NCBI RefSeq assembly: GCF_014633365.1
Contig: NC_068350.1
Coordinates: 15,112,995-15,176,994, forward strand
From: Diospyros lotus
Lineage: Eukaryota > Streptophyta > Magnoliopsida > Ericales > Ebenaceae
Length of the DNA stretch: 64,000 bases
Reading direction: 5' to 3'
Under the pieces are notes generated by a model that made no database searches, was not told the origin of the DNA, and was given only the letters and a program-made list of their open reading frames with translations. Positions 1 to 10,208 of the stretch are shown here, in pieces. The position numbers and the translations under genes are program-made. Each line of letters begins with the position of its first letter. The first letter of the stretch is position 1.

Positions 1-109
1 CAACACATATCTGTATGCTAGTAGTTTCTCAATATGAGTAAGGTTGAAATATGAAGTACTCCCAACTGATTTCCTTATTTTAGTAAAAAAATGTTGACAC
101 TTGAGATGA

Positions 110-2694
110 TTAATTGTTTATAGATTGATCTTCAACATGTCCAAGCCAATTGAATCTTGTCTCAATGCCCTCTAAATATCTAAAACAAAATATCAAACAT
201 TCTTCAACTAAATAACCTTCAGCAATGGAACCTTTTAGTTGTGCCTTGTTACCTACATAGGACTTCAAATATCCTAAGCATCTAAAATAAAAAACACAAT
301 TACAAAATAGTATTATACATACCTGCAAATTCAGTGGCAAATAGCAATTAGAATATATAGAATATTTACCTTTCTATAGGATACATCCATCGATAATGTA
401 CTAGGCCTCTAAGCTTCAGTTCATTAACTAGATGCACAACCAAATAAACCATGGTTGTAAAGAACCCAAGCGAAAATAGCATTTTCATATGGCATTGTGT
501 GAGAATGATTCAATGTTAGAGCTTGTCAAAGTCTAGAGGATTCAACACCTTGCCACATATTTACCTAAATATTGAGTACAAATCAACTAAAACCGCAGAC
601 ACTTGGTGAGGTAATAGATTTTTAATTAATATTGGTAACAGTTGCTCCATAAGAATATGTAAATCATGATTTTTCAAACCAAATATCTTCTGATGCTTGA
701 GATCAATACACACCTAACAATGTTACTTGAGTAATCATCAGGCACTAATACATTCTTCAAAGTTGTAAGAAATACGTCTTTTTGGGCATTTGACATTGTA
801 AATAAAGTAGGTCAATACAGTTCATTTTCATCTGGTTAAAGATCACTTCTTACGCCCATCTCTTTCAAGTCTTTTCAAGCATTGAGATTATCTTTCGTTT
901 TTCCACTTTCATTAAGAATGGTGTATAAGACATTATCACACACATTCTTCTCAATATGCATAACATTAAGGTTATGGCACAACAAGTTGTACTCCCAATA
1001 AGGAAGTTAGCAAAATATACTTTTCTTTCTCCATTGTTGACAACCATTTTCTTCAATATTTTTTCGGAGAGTTTTTTTTCTATTATCTTTAACCTTCATC
1101 CATTTCTCAAATGTAACATGAACATTTTCCAACTGTTTGAATATCTCAGAACCTAATAATGCCACTGGTGGATTCCTAAACTCCGTATTATCATCAAAGT
1201 GAACACGATTAAATCTGAATATGTGATTTGGCTCTAAAAATCGACGATGACCCATAAAACTCCACTTTCTACTATGAGGTAGATGATGGACAACAAAGCT
1301 AAAATTGCAAATTGGACAAGCTGAACCAGTGTGTGTGTTCCACCCAAATAAATTACCAAGCCCAAGAAAATCGCTAATTGTCCACATCAATGCAGCATGC
1401 ATATTAAACATTTGATTAAGTGAAGCATCAAATGTTTCCACACCACCATCTCACAAATCCTTCAAGTCTTTAATCAAAAGTTGTAAGTAAACATAGATAT
1501 CATTCCCTGGCATTTGCTTTCCCAAAATGATCATTGAAAGGATGAAGGAAGCCTGCTTCATACACATCTAGAGGGGTAAGTTATATGGTATAAGAATCAC
1601 AGGCGAAATGCTACAGTTGGTACTCAAAGTTCCAAAATGATTGAAACCATAACTAGCTAACCCAAGTCGAACATTCTGTGGATCTAATGTGAATTCAATG
1701 TGTGTTTCATCGAATCTCTTCCACGCCTCAAAGTCTCTCGGGTCCCTCGTCAAGCCATCTTTGTAACTACCCACAGAATGCCACCTCATATGTTTAGCAG
1801 TTTTAGAAGACATAAATAACCTTTGCAAATGCAGTTTAAGTGAAAAGTATCGTAAAATTTTGGCAGGTTTCTTTTTTCTTATCTTGCCCCCACCAGACAT
1901 GTTCGTCAAATTACCTTTCCTGCTTTGTTTCCATCTTGACATGTTACATCCTTTGCATGTCTCCCTACTTTCATCTTCTCCCCAATACAACATACAGTCA
2001 TTTGGACATGCATGTATCTGACTATAATTAAGACCAAGCTTGGTAATTAATTTCTTTGCCTCATAAAAGGAATCAGGAATCTCTGCATGTTCAAAGGCAT
2101 CTTTTAACAATTCTAAAATCATAAACATTGCTTTGTTACTCAATCCGCACAAGCACTTGATGTGATATAGTTTTACAGTTTTACTAAGAATGATAACTTC
2201 GATTACTTCGTACATCCTTCATACAATGCTTGATTTCCATCTTTAACTAGATCGTAAAATGCCTTAGTTTCCTCATTAGGTTCTTGATTCAATTATGGCA
2301 TCCTTTCTTCACCTTCATGTACTAGTTGATGCAATGTGCAGACTTCTACATTCACATGGTCCCTAGATATCCCAAAAGCGTTGTCGATCATGTTGGGTAT
2401 TGGATCATAACTATATAAGGGATTTTGTATCGAAAGTACTGTGCTATTAGAAATTTCCCCTGTAATTGACTCCCCATGCCAAAACCAAATAGTGTACGTG
2501 GTTGGAAACCCTCTACAAATCAAATAATCATACACCACTGCTCTAGTCTCCCATTCTCTAAAAACACAATCAGGATAAGGACATTTGATTTTGCCTTCAA
2601 CAAATCGATGTGCAAAGGCAAAATCCAAAAATCCCTGCACCCCTTTCTGAAATTCATGTGTATTTCGTGGCTTTGTAATCCAAGACTTATCCAT
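110..2694 (-). pseudogene. CACTA (En/Spm) TNP2-type transposase relic
   Basis: Read on the minus strand, the pieces follow the domain order of plant CACTA TNP2 proteins. First comes a transposase-associated N-terminal domain (about 2694-2450) starting MDKSWI, with CPYPDC and a WFWHGE motif. A Transposase_21 core follows (about 2215-1010), with a HACPNDC...Y..CKGCN cluster, MFNMHAALMWTISDF and a GSACPIC zinc-type motif. Then comes MHIEKNVCDN (about 960-920) and a DUF4218-like C-terminus (about 660-110) with HLVVHLVNE, RGLVHYRWMYP and SIAEGY. The transposase would cut element ends in the nucleus. Several frameshifts and stops (near 2220, 1560, 1000, 880, 560) break it into pieces, so it is not functional. 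No CACTA terminus or target duplication was found nearby. Family recognition is firm; exact edges are approximate. Confidence 0.88.
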
Positions 2695-2739
2695 GCAGCT
2701 AAAAGAGAGCTTGTAGCTTGTATTCCACTTCACTAATCT

Positions 2740-3257
2740 ACACCTTAATATGAAAACATAACATTCATATTATTTTAAAATACATACTTCATGCATAGAA
2801 GACATTTAAAAACTATAACAATTTTGCAATTTGACCTCCTTCCTGACCTTTACAGTGATAAGCTAAATGTACAAGCTAGTTTTTTCTTGACTGAGTTAAG
2901 AGCGTGGATGAGCAAAGATTTTGCTAAACTCTATTGTTTAGAGGAAACATTTTTTTTCAGTTTGTCTCTAAAAGTTTTTACTGTTTTTCAAAGACAATGA
3001 ACTTTCCACTTTAAACATCTTGAGTTTCTTTGCAACTTTTCTAAAGTTCATTCTTTTTTCAGCTAGATTTCAAAAGTTCCTTTATTGTTTTTGTTCTGTC
3101 ATATTTTTTTAAAAAATGTAACTATCTTTTCCATGTCAATCTTCCTGAGGTAGTAACCGACCAATATGTTTAGTGTGAAAGAAAAATATATTCTGCAGGA
3201 TTCAAGGCTGATCTAAAGAATTTTCAGTCAATTTTTCTTGTCTTAATTGTATTTGTT
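2740..3257. other. Intergenic, no gene seen
   Basis: AT-rich DNA between the CACTA relic and the GC-rich LTR fragment. The short open frames have no recognisable motif. Nothing else can be supported. Confidence 0.5.
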
Positions 3258-3324
3258 ATGCCCGCTCCCCCCTTTTGCTGCCACGCAGCAGTGTGTGTGT
3301 GGGGGGGGAGAGGGGGGCGCCTCC

Positions 3325-3417
3325 ACCCCCGAGAGATGTCTCTCGGGGGTACTTTCACACCCCCGAGAGACCTCTCTCGGGGGTATTGCACACCCTTGAG
3401 AGAGGTCCCTCGGGGGT
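3325..3417. repeat. Three tandem palindromic units in LTR U3
   Basis: Three units at 3325-3350, 3359-3384 and 3392-3417, spaced 34 and 33 bases. Each has the form ACCCCCGAGAGA-NN-TCTCTCGGGGGT, a near-perfect inverted repeat. They lie about 150-240 bases upstream of the TATA box. The third unit carries several changes. Confidence 0.85.
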
Positions 3418-3566
3418 GCCTAATGCGCGCCCCTTTTTGCGCGCGTTCGCGTGCCTGCATCCATGCACCCCCGCGCCAATAATCTCGCAAGACTCAATCA
3501 AAACCGTCTCTGAGATATCCGTCAAGAAAAGTAGGCTACTCAACACATGGATGCCACTCCCATCGC

Positions 3567-3574
3567 TATAAATA
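3567..3574 (+). promoter_or_regulatory. TATA box of LTR fragment
   Basis: TATAAATA followed by GGGGG and a pyrimidine-rich stretch with TCTCTCACTCTC about 35 bases downstream, the usual look of a plant LTR transcription start. Activity is not shown. Confidence 0.6.
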
Positions 3575-3730
3575 GGGGGTATTTTTCTCTCATTCGAGAG
3601 TCAATCTCTCACTCTCGTACTTACATTTTTACCTTCAAACATTTTACTTCTACGAAGGTCTGACTTAGACATCGGAGGGTCCACGCGGGGATTCTCACCC
3701 GCGCTCCTAACTGATTTTCTTTCCAACAGG

Positions 3731-4100
3731 TCATCCATCGCTTTCAACCTAGCCAAAGGGCTCACCCATCACTGTCCTGACCCCCAAGGGACTCATCCAT
3801 TGCTCTCAAGGGACTCATCCATCGGTGTCATGACCCCCCGAGAGACTCATCCATCGCTGTCATGACCCCCCCGGGAGACTCATCCATCGCTACAGTGACC
3901 CCCGATAGACTCATCCATCGCTGTCATTCTACTCTAGAAGACTCACCTATCTCTCTCAATCATTACTCATCGTTTGGACAATCCACACATTACTCATACC
4001 CCCGAAGGAGTCATCCCCCGAGTGAGACGTCCATTGCTCATACACCCCACGTGAGTCATCCATCGTTCGGATCAACCATACGAGGGTCATCCATCGACAA
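3731..4100 (+). repeat. Degenerate 32-base tandem array (CTCATCCATCGCT)
   Basis: About ten units of roughly 22-35 bases, each opening with CTCATCCATCGCTGTC or a variant and ending in a CCCCCGAGAGA-like run. The units are cleanest between 3780 and 3930 and decay toward 4100. The array directly follows the LTR-like leader (end AACAGG), so it may be the untranslated leader of the same element. Confidence 0.8.
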
Positions 4101-4140
4101 TTTCTCATTTTACAAATTTATTGTTGTAATCGTGTAACAA

Positions 4141-5670
4141 CAGTATTCATCTTTTTATGGCTGTATTTTTTTTTTTTGTGGTTGCATAAACAACATAGGG
4201 GGTCTTGTTCTTATTGCAGTAGATGTTGCTTTGATTGAAACTTGCAGTAACTACTTGGATGCATAAGGGTGGAAGAGGTGTATCTTTAATAAAAGAAAGC
4301 ATAAAAGATATGCCTATTTTATGCATTTCCTGATCAAACTATAAAAGTGCATGGTTTCTTTGTGAGTATAGGTAAGGTTATTAAGCTGAAGTGGGCACTA
4401 ACTAAACTAGGTCAAGTAATTTAGTTAGGAAACAAACCAGGTGTATAGAAGTTATTGAACCAAAACCTGTTGATGTAGTCTATCCAATCAGATCATTAAA
4501 CCTTTTAAAGATCTAAAGTGGAATTATAGCCTTGAATTTTTTATGATCTGTAAATCTAGTTAGCTGTTAAATTTAGTGTATTTCATTTTCCTCTTTTAGA
4601 AACCTTTGTTATATTACCCTTATATATAGATTATTATGAGGTAAAGCCCATTATTAGGAAGTCATTTCTTTTAATGTAAATACTTAATTTTGTTGAAGTA
4701 TATATGAAAGTTATATTATATTTTATTCTACGATGTTAGCATAAGTGAAAAATCACAAGTTGGAATTTGTGACAGTAGTTTTCTCGTAAACTGTTTTCTT
4801 ACCAGACTTTTCTATTTTGCAGTGATGTATTATTTGGGCGTAATCTTTACGCAAAAAATTATACTCCAATCTGTAGATGATTTAGATTTCAAAATTTTTT
4901 TTATATTCCCTACCGGTTCTTCAAAGGTTTTTATTATTTACCTGTGTATGTGTTTGTTTAAGCATAGTCATAAGTTCGGCTTTCCTTCTTGTTTTGCCAT
5001 GGAATTTGCTGCCTCTTTTTTTCTGCATGCTTATTTAAGAAGTTACTTCTTTCGGACTTGAACGAATAAAAAAAGAAAAAAAATTGTCATAGATAGACAA
5101 GGTATAAAATGAAACACTATCTTGCAGATGATCTTTTATTTCTTTTGCCTGTTTTCGGTAGGAAACTTCTCAAGGCAGCAGCCCAGCCCTTAACTACCTA
5201 AAAGATTTAGTTAGTGATTACTTCCAGGTTTGAAGACCAGGTTTAAAGAAGCATACATTGAATTCTTCTCCAAGTTGAGCATGGATACCTATCATGGAAA
5301 CTGTTGAAACAGATTCAAGTCATTGTTGTTCAAGGATTCGAAAAGGAGTCTCCTAGTGATGGCATTCTTCCCTAAATTTAATTATGAACAATTAATGTTA
5401 TAGTTTACATATTTTCAACTTATAAAAATATATCCTTTTGGTTCAAAATCTGTAATTTTATACACCAAATATACCCAGCATAGACAGCAAACAAATTAAG
5501 CATAAGATTTAGCCATTCTACTTTTCAATGTTTTTCCCTTTTATTTGGTAGAATCATTTGCAGACAAATTAGTTAATCTCTCTACTATACATTTGAACAG
5601 AGGAATTAAGCCATTTATCAAACTAGATCACACCGCACAAGGGCAGTCCCTTCCTCCCAATCCAAAATAG
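4141..5670. other. Intergenic, no gene seen
   Basis: AT-rich DNA with short open frames only. No domain, splice pattern or repeat boundary could be recognised. Confidence 0.5.
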
Positions 5671-6260
5671 ATCATACATTCTGAGCATATTTATAGAAGA
5701 AATAAGCTAACTGAGCATATTTACAGCAGAAAGAAGCTAACCGAGCACCGAGCACCACCGATGCGAGCACCACCAAGCGTCGAGCACCGAGCACCACCGC
5801 TCGGCGAGGGAGAACGACGGCGGACAGAAGAGGAGAGAGAGAGCTGATAGTGATATAAGGGTTTCTGATTTGGGTGTTCAATGTGCGTAAAATAAACCCT
5901 TTAATTTTGCGATTTGGTCTCGTTTAGAGACGAAATTGAATTCCGTCTCTAATCTTTGTGTTATTGTTTCTGCCACCAATTATTTGAGAGTGTAATTATT
6001 TGAGGTATATATAAAATATTTTTGAAGATTTATAATTAAGAGTTGCTAAAAATTGAATCTCTTTCGCAGACTATCATTTGCTATTAAATTTTAATAGGTA
6101 AGTTTAGTTAGTGAGAGTATTCAGCAAAATCTATTGTATTTATATTTACCCTAATTCTGATAGATTATATTATTTGTAAAACTCAATTAAATTGACTTCA
6201 TAAAAGTTTGTCTAAAAGATTAAGGGAAGATTGCTGCAACAAACTTGAACTTCATTAAAG
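5671..6260. other. Intergenic with short GAGCACC repeats
   Basis: Around 5695-5810 the phrase GAGCATATTTA occurs twice (followed by TAGAAG and CAGCAG) and CGAGCACC/GAGCACCACC recurs several times. No gene recognised; the rest is AT-rich. Confidence 0.5.
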
Positions 6261-6770
6261 TTGCAGTTGCCTTCTTTTTATTTTTTAATTTTCAGTTTTA
6301 AGTTTTAAATTTATTTTTAATTTTTTATTTTAATTATCTGTTTTTAAAAAATTAAAAACACATTCTCTTTGTCATTTTAAAAAATTATTTCTTAAAACAA
6401 AAAATTAGAAAATGCGTTATCTTGGAAATTTTGAAAATAATTTTTTAATGATATTTTATTCAATAAATTTGATTATTCAGTAAATTAGAAATATATTATT
6501 AAAAATATATATATATTTTAAAGTTAATAAATTTTGTAATATTGTTTTCCAATATAATAATAAAATATAAATAAATAAATGTGTTTTGAGTTTAGAGTTT
6601 GTTTAAAATAAAAACACTCAAAATAACTTTTTATTGTTTTGAGTTTTCTTTATAATTTATTTTTATTTTTAAAAATACATTTTTAAAAACAACAAAGAGA
6701 ATGCATTTTCATTAATTTAGAAAATTTAAAACTAAAAATGAATTGAAAACAGTAAAGAGAACGCAACCTA
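6261..6770. mobile_element. Candidate MITE with imperfect inverted ends
   Basis: The left end (GTTGCCTTCTTTTTATTTTT from about 6267) and the reverse complement of the right end (TAGGTTGCGTTCTCTTTACT from 6770) are imperfect inverted repeats. A second inverted pair, CATTCTCTTTGT (6362) and ACAAAGAGAATG (6693), lies inside. No clean target duplication was found, and low-complexity A/T runs make boundaries uncertain. Confidence 0.38.
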
Positions 6771-7391
6771 AATTAATCTATTTTTCTTAAAAAAAATTTA
6801 CTAAAGTTGAAATTACCATCCTTACACAATCTCTTGCCGCTCGTGCCATCAATTTATGCAAAAGAGGTAAATCGCAAGTAAAATGTTTGCTTCATGACAC
6901 AGGGTAAAAAATCAAATCCCTAATTTATTGGTGTGAATCTTAATTTATCATAATTCAATCATTTAATATCTACCCAAGAACAAAAATTACTATAGTTAAA
7001 CCTTGTGAATCTAAGCCATCAAATAGAATATCTTAAATGCCTTTCATGTCCCTACGTGGCTCCAAGTAATTTATTACGAAGGACTCATAATTCTTGTAGT
7101 TCAAAAATCACTCAAATAAAAATCTTTTCATATTTCCACTTCACTTATATTTTTTTTATTAAATATTAAATTATATTTTCATAATTAATTATTATGTTTC
7201 TACAGATATTTTGCTCAAAATCTGTAAGAATATATTTTTTATTTTTTAATATGAATAAAATAATTAGCTTGGAATGCAAAATTTGCATTACGAATATAAT
7301 GAAATATTTAATGTAATTGTAATATCATAATATTATCCTAATATGATATCATAAGTAAAATTATACTTTATCATATATATATATATATATA

Positions 7392-7754
7392 TTAAGAGAA
7401 CGTTTGTTAATCAAGATATGAGTTAAAAAAGTCAAGATATACGATGCATCTCGAACTTCTATTATTTTCAATATGTTTGTTAAACTTATCTGACCATTTT
7501 TAGAAAAATCATTAATGATCTCTTATCTTGATCTTTTAAAATATGTTTATTTTTCCTTCCCTCAAGATAAGCATATCTTGGTTTTTATAGATAAGAAAAA
7601 AATGACATTTGTGTTCTCTAGTGCATTTTAAAAAATTTAATAAACGACTTAATAAAAATCTTTGAATACTTCCCAACTTTATCTTGACTATTTTATATTT
7701 TGGTCTGAAAACCATTACAGTTTTATCTTACTCATTTTAACAAATATTACCTAA
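7392..7754. mobile_element. Candidate MITE, ends TTAAGAG.../...TTACCTAA
   Basis: The left end TTAAGAGAACGTTTGTTAA and the reverse complement of the right end (TTAGGTAATATTTGTTAA) match at most positions. Subterminal CAAGATATGAG/CTTATCTTG-type words occur in both orientations. No target duplication can be called because the left flank is a TA run. Superfamily not assigned. Confidence 0.4.
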
Positions 7755-8580
7755 ATATATAACATTTGATAATTTGTCTACTCCCTATCTATACTTGCAC
7801 ATTATAAAATATAATTAAATTAATATTTTTTTTATTTTTTTGGATGCTTAGATGGCCCTTGGGATGGAATGCGTTAAAAGCCCAACCCAATTACAATATC
7901 AGGAGTCCACCTAAGATTAAAATCATGTTGAATTTAGCTGTAGTTTGTTATTTTTTCAGTATTTATTATCTATTTGTAAGATTAAAATCACACTTAGAGA
8001 GGGAATTTAAATTTTAAAAAAAAAAATCAAAATATTATTACATATTTAAAATTATAAAAATAGTATATTATTTTATTAATATTTTTTTATTACATATCAA
8101 AATTTTCTTATAAAAATACTACAATAAAATTAAAAAATATTCATATGAACACATTTTTCCTTTCATGTTTGAGAAGAAGGAATATTTGATGGTTTATTAT
8201 TTGTATTTTAAATAAAATAAAAAATTTATTTTAAATTATAAAAATTAAAATGACGTAATTTTGTAGTTTAAGTATAAAATCATAGATATCTAGATAACCA
8301 CACATATATAACATTTGTAATTATGTGTGGCTAAATTTATAAATAATTACTCACACATGTATAACATTTATTAATATATGTGGGTAATTATTTAAAAAAT
8401 TAAATTAATTTTTTTATAATAAAATAAAAATAATAATGGAATAAATTAAAAATAAATTAATTGAATTATATTAAATAAATTAATTTATTAAAAAAATAAA
8501 AAGAAGAGTTAAAACATATATTTTTAAAATTTTTTCTTTATATATTATCAAAATTTTATTTATTTTTAATATAAATATTA
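7755..8580. other. AT-rich intergenic, no gene seen
   Basis: Mostly A/T runs with short poly-A and poly-T blocks. Two related words, ACACATATATAACATTTGTAA and ACACATGTATAACATTTATTAA-like, recur near 8305 and 8352. No gene. Confidence 0.5.
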
Positions 8581-8589
8581 GATTATTTT

Positions 8590-9059
8590 CTAAAATTTTG
8601 CGACGGTTGTTCAAAATTATTGTAAAATTTAATTTTTTTAATTATTAAATTAATAAATTTTGTGATTGTTCTTAACCTCTATTAATTTAATTTTAATTTT
8701 TAATTATTAAATTATTTTCTAAATAAAATTACTATAAAATTTAATTTTTTAATTATTAAATTAATAAATTTTGAGATGGTTAATAACCGCCACAAATGCT
8801 AATTTAATTTTATTTTTGAATTATTAAATTATTTTTAAATTTTACTACAATTTTTCTAAAACTGCCATAAAATTAAATTTTAAAATTTTAAATTTTGTGA
8901 TGGTTTTTTAAAATAGCCATAAAATGTTGAACAAATCATCGCAAAAAACGTATTTTGCGTTAGTTTATAAATCATTGTAAAAATAACATATTTTGCGACG
9001 ATTTTAAAAACTGTTCCAAAAAAAATTGTTGCAAAATACTCCTTTTTTTTTTTGTAGTG
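8590..9059 (-). mobile_element. CACTA-type terminus with GCGACG subterminal repeats
   Basis: On the minus strand the segment begins CACTACAAAAAAAAAAAGG, a classic CACTA terminus, with its last base at 9059. Inward lie at least five degenerate units of the kind TTTTGCGACGGTT...AAAACCGTCGCAAAA (around 8600, 8660, 8770, 8895, 8960, 9000), the subterminal transposase-binding type of array. The opposite CACTA end was not found, so this is one end of a non-autonomous or broken copy. Confidence 0.6.
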
Positions 9060-9069
9060 ACAATCTCAA

Positions 9070-9655
9070 ATTAGCTAGTTATCATAAACAACTTCAAAAC
9101 ATAATATAAAGGAAAGGCTAGAAAATTAGGCTTCTGTTACAGAGTATAAAAATAGAGTTATACAGCTCAAATAAACGATTTGATCATCCATGTTGAAGTC
9201 CCAGATGTCCTATATCTACTGACCAAAAAAAATTAGCCGAAATGGACCACGAATGACCCTCCAATCTACAGATGATTAAAGATTATCTGTTGCTCTTCAA
9301 CCCAAAAATTCTAGATAGTAAACCCTCTATTCGTAGACTAGTAACTGAAATTGCAAATCTTAAAAGGTTAATCTGATCGATCAAAATGAAGAACCATACG
9401 TCTTCTACAAACTGACCAAAAATCAGTAAGATCGGACCACGGATGATACCTTAATCAATACTTGATCAAACCTGTGCACTCATTCACACACCTTTTGTCC
9501 AACTCTCCTCTCTTGTTTTTGTTAAACGGCTTCTCGCACATTTCTTCTCCTTTTATATTGACAATTTAGAAACCCCTAAGGGCTTTGGGATTCTTTCTCA
9601 AAGGCCAAATAAGTTTTGGGCTTCTCCACATAGGAAGGGACCCAAAAACCCAACA
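9070..9655 (-). mobile_element. Candidate Ty1/copia-type LTR
   Basis: On the minus strand from 9655 the sequence starts TGTTGGGTTTTTGGGTCCC, a common copia LTR opening, with a TATA-like TATAAAAG at 9557-9550 about 100 bases inside. Two related blocks of about 170 bases lie within (each with GTGGTCC...TTTTTGGTCAG and GATGATC/GATCGATC). The 3' LTR end, primer binding site and target duplications were not recognised. Confidence 0.42.
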
Positions 9656-10119
9656 AAGTGATGGTTTGAAAGTTGGTTTAAAGCTATCTTTCGCATTACA
9701 TTCAATCGATTACTAGAAACCTTTATTTGAGTAGAATACATATATACTCAATTTAATATGGGAATTCACTGGGATATTGATTTGATATTAATGTTTTGAT
9801 ATTAATTGAAGTTAAAACTCTATTATCAACATCATCATCAAAATATATCAAAACATTAACTCAACAATCTGTCCCTTTTTTATGATGGCAAAACTTTAAT
9901 TATTGGCCTCAATTCTTCTCCCCATTTTTTTCATGATTAAAAAGGTTAAGAAGATAATTAAAAGCTTATCTCCCTTCTTATTTTCTTTGGTTTGGATTTG
10001 GGATTTGAATATCCTCCCCCTTTTTGAGACACTACTTTTGTTTCCAAAAAGATAACAATTAGATTTTATGACGTGGGATCAACTGTTGTAGACACTTGAG
10101 CTTGGTGTCCAGTGAAATA
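9656..10119. other. Intergenic, no gene seen
   Basis: AT-rich DNA without a recognisable coding or repeat signature. Confidence 0.45.
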
Positions 10120-10208
10120 AGGTTGCCATGAGAAAAGTTGCCGTAAGGAAGTTCGCCTCAAGGAATTTTGCCACAAGGATGTTTGACTTAAGGATCTTGC
10201 AGTAAGGA
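10120..10208. repeat. Left remnant of the 28-base CAAGGATGTTTGCC array
   Basis: Three to four units (for example CAAGGAATTTTGCCACAAGG) of the same array that resumes at 14190. The array is split by the composite insertion 10209-14189. Confidence 0.75.

Larger units (their letters stand above)
3258..3720 (+). mobile_element. LTR fragment (Ty3/gypsy Tat-like), U3-R-U5 part
   Basis: An abrupt rise in GC content, a TATA box at 3567-3574, a pyrimidine-rich downstream stretch and the motif CTGACTTAGACATCGGAGG (about 3660-3678), followed by GGGGATTCTCACCCGCGCTCC, look like the promoter and leader half of a plant gypsy LTR. A related motif in antisense lies at 14690-14735, and a shorter related one (TGACTTGATTGTCGGAG) lies in both LTRs of the Tat element at 45902 and 55351. 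Neither LTR terminus nor a coding body is visible, so this is a partial copy. The assignment to Tat is inference from the shared motif. Confidence 0.55.

Noticed and set aside
3224..3571. Open frames in the GC-rich block
   Set aside because: Both strands are open because of the palindromic units and high GC content; no domain.
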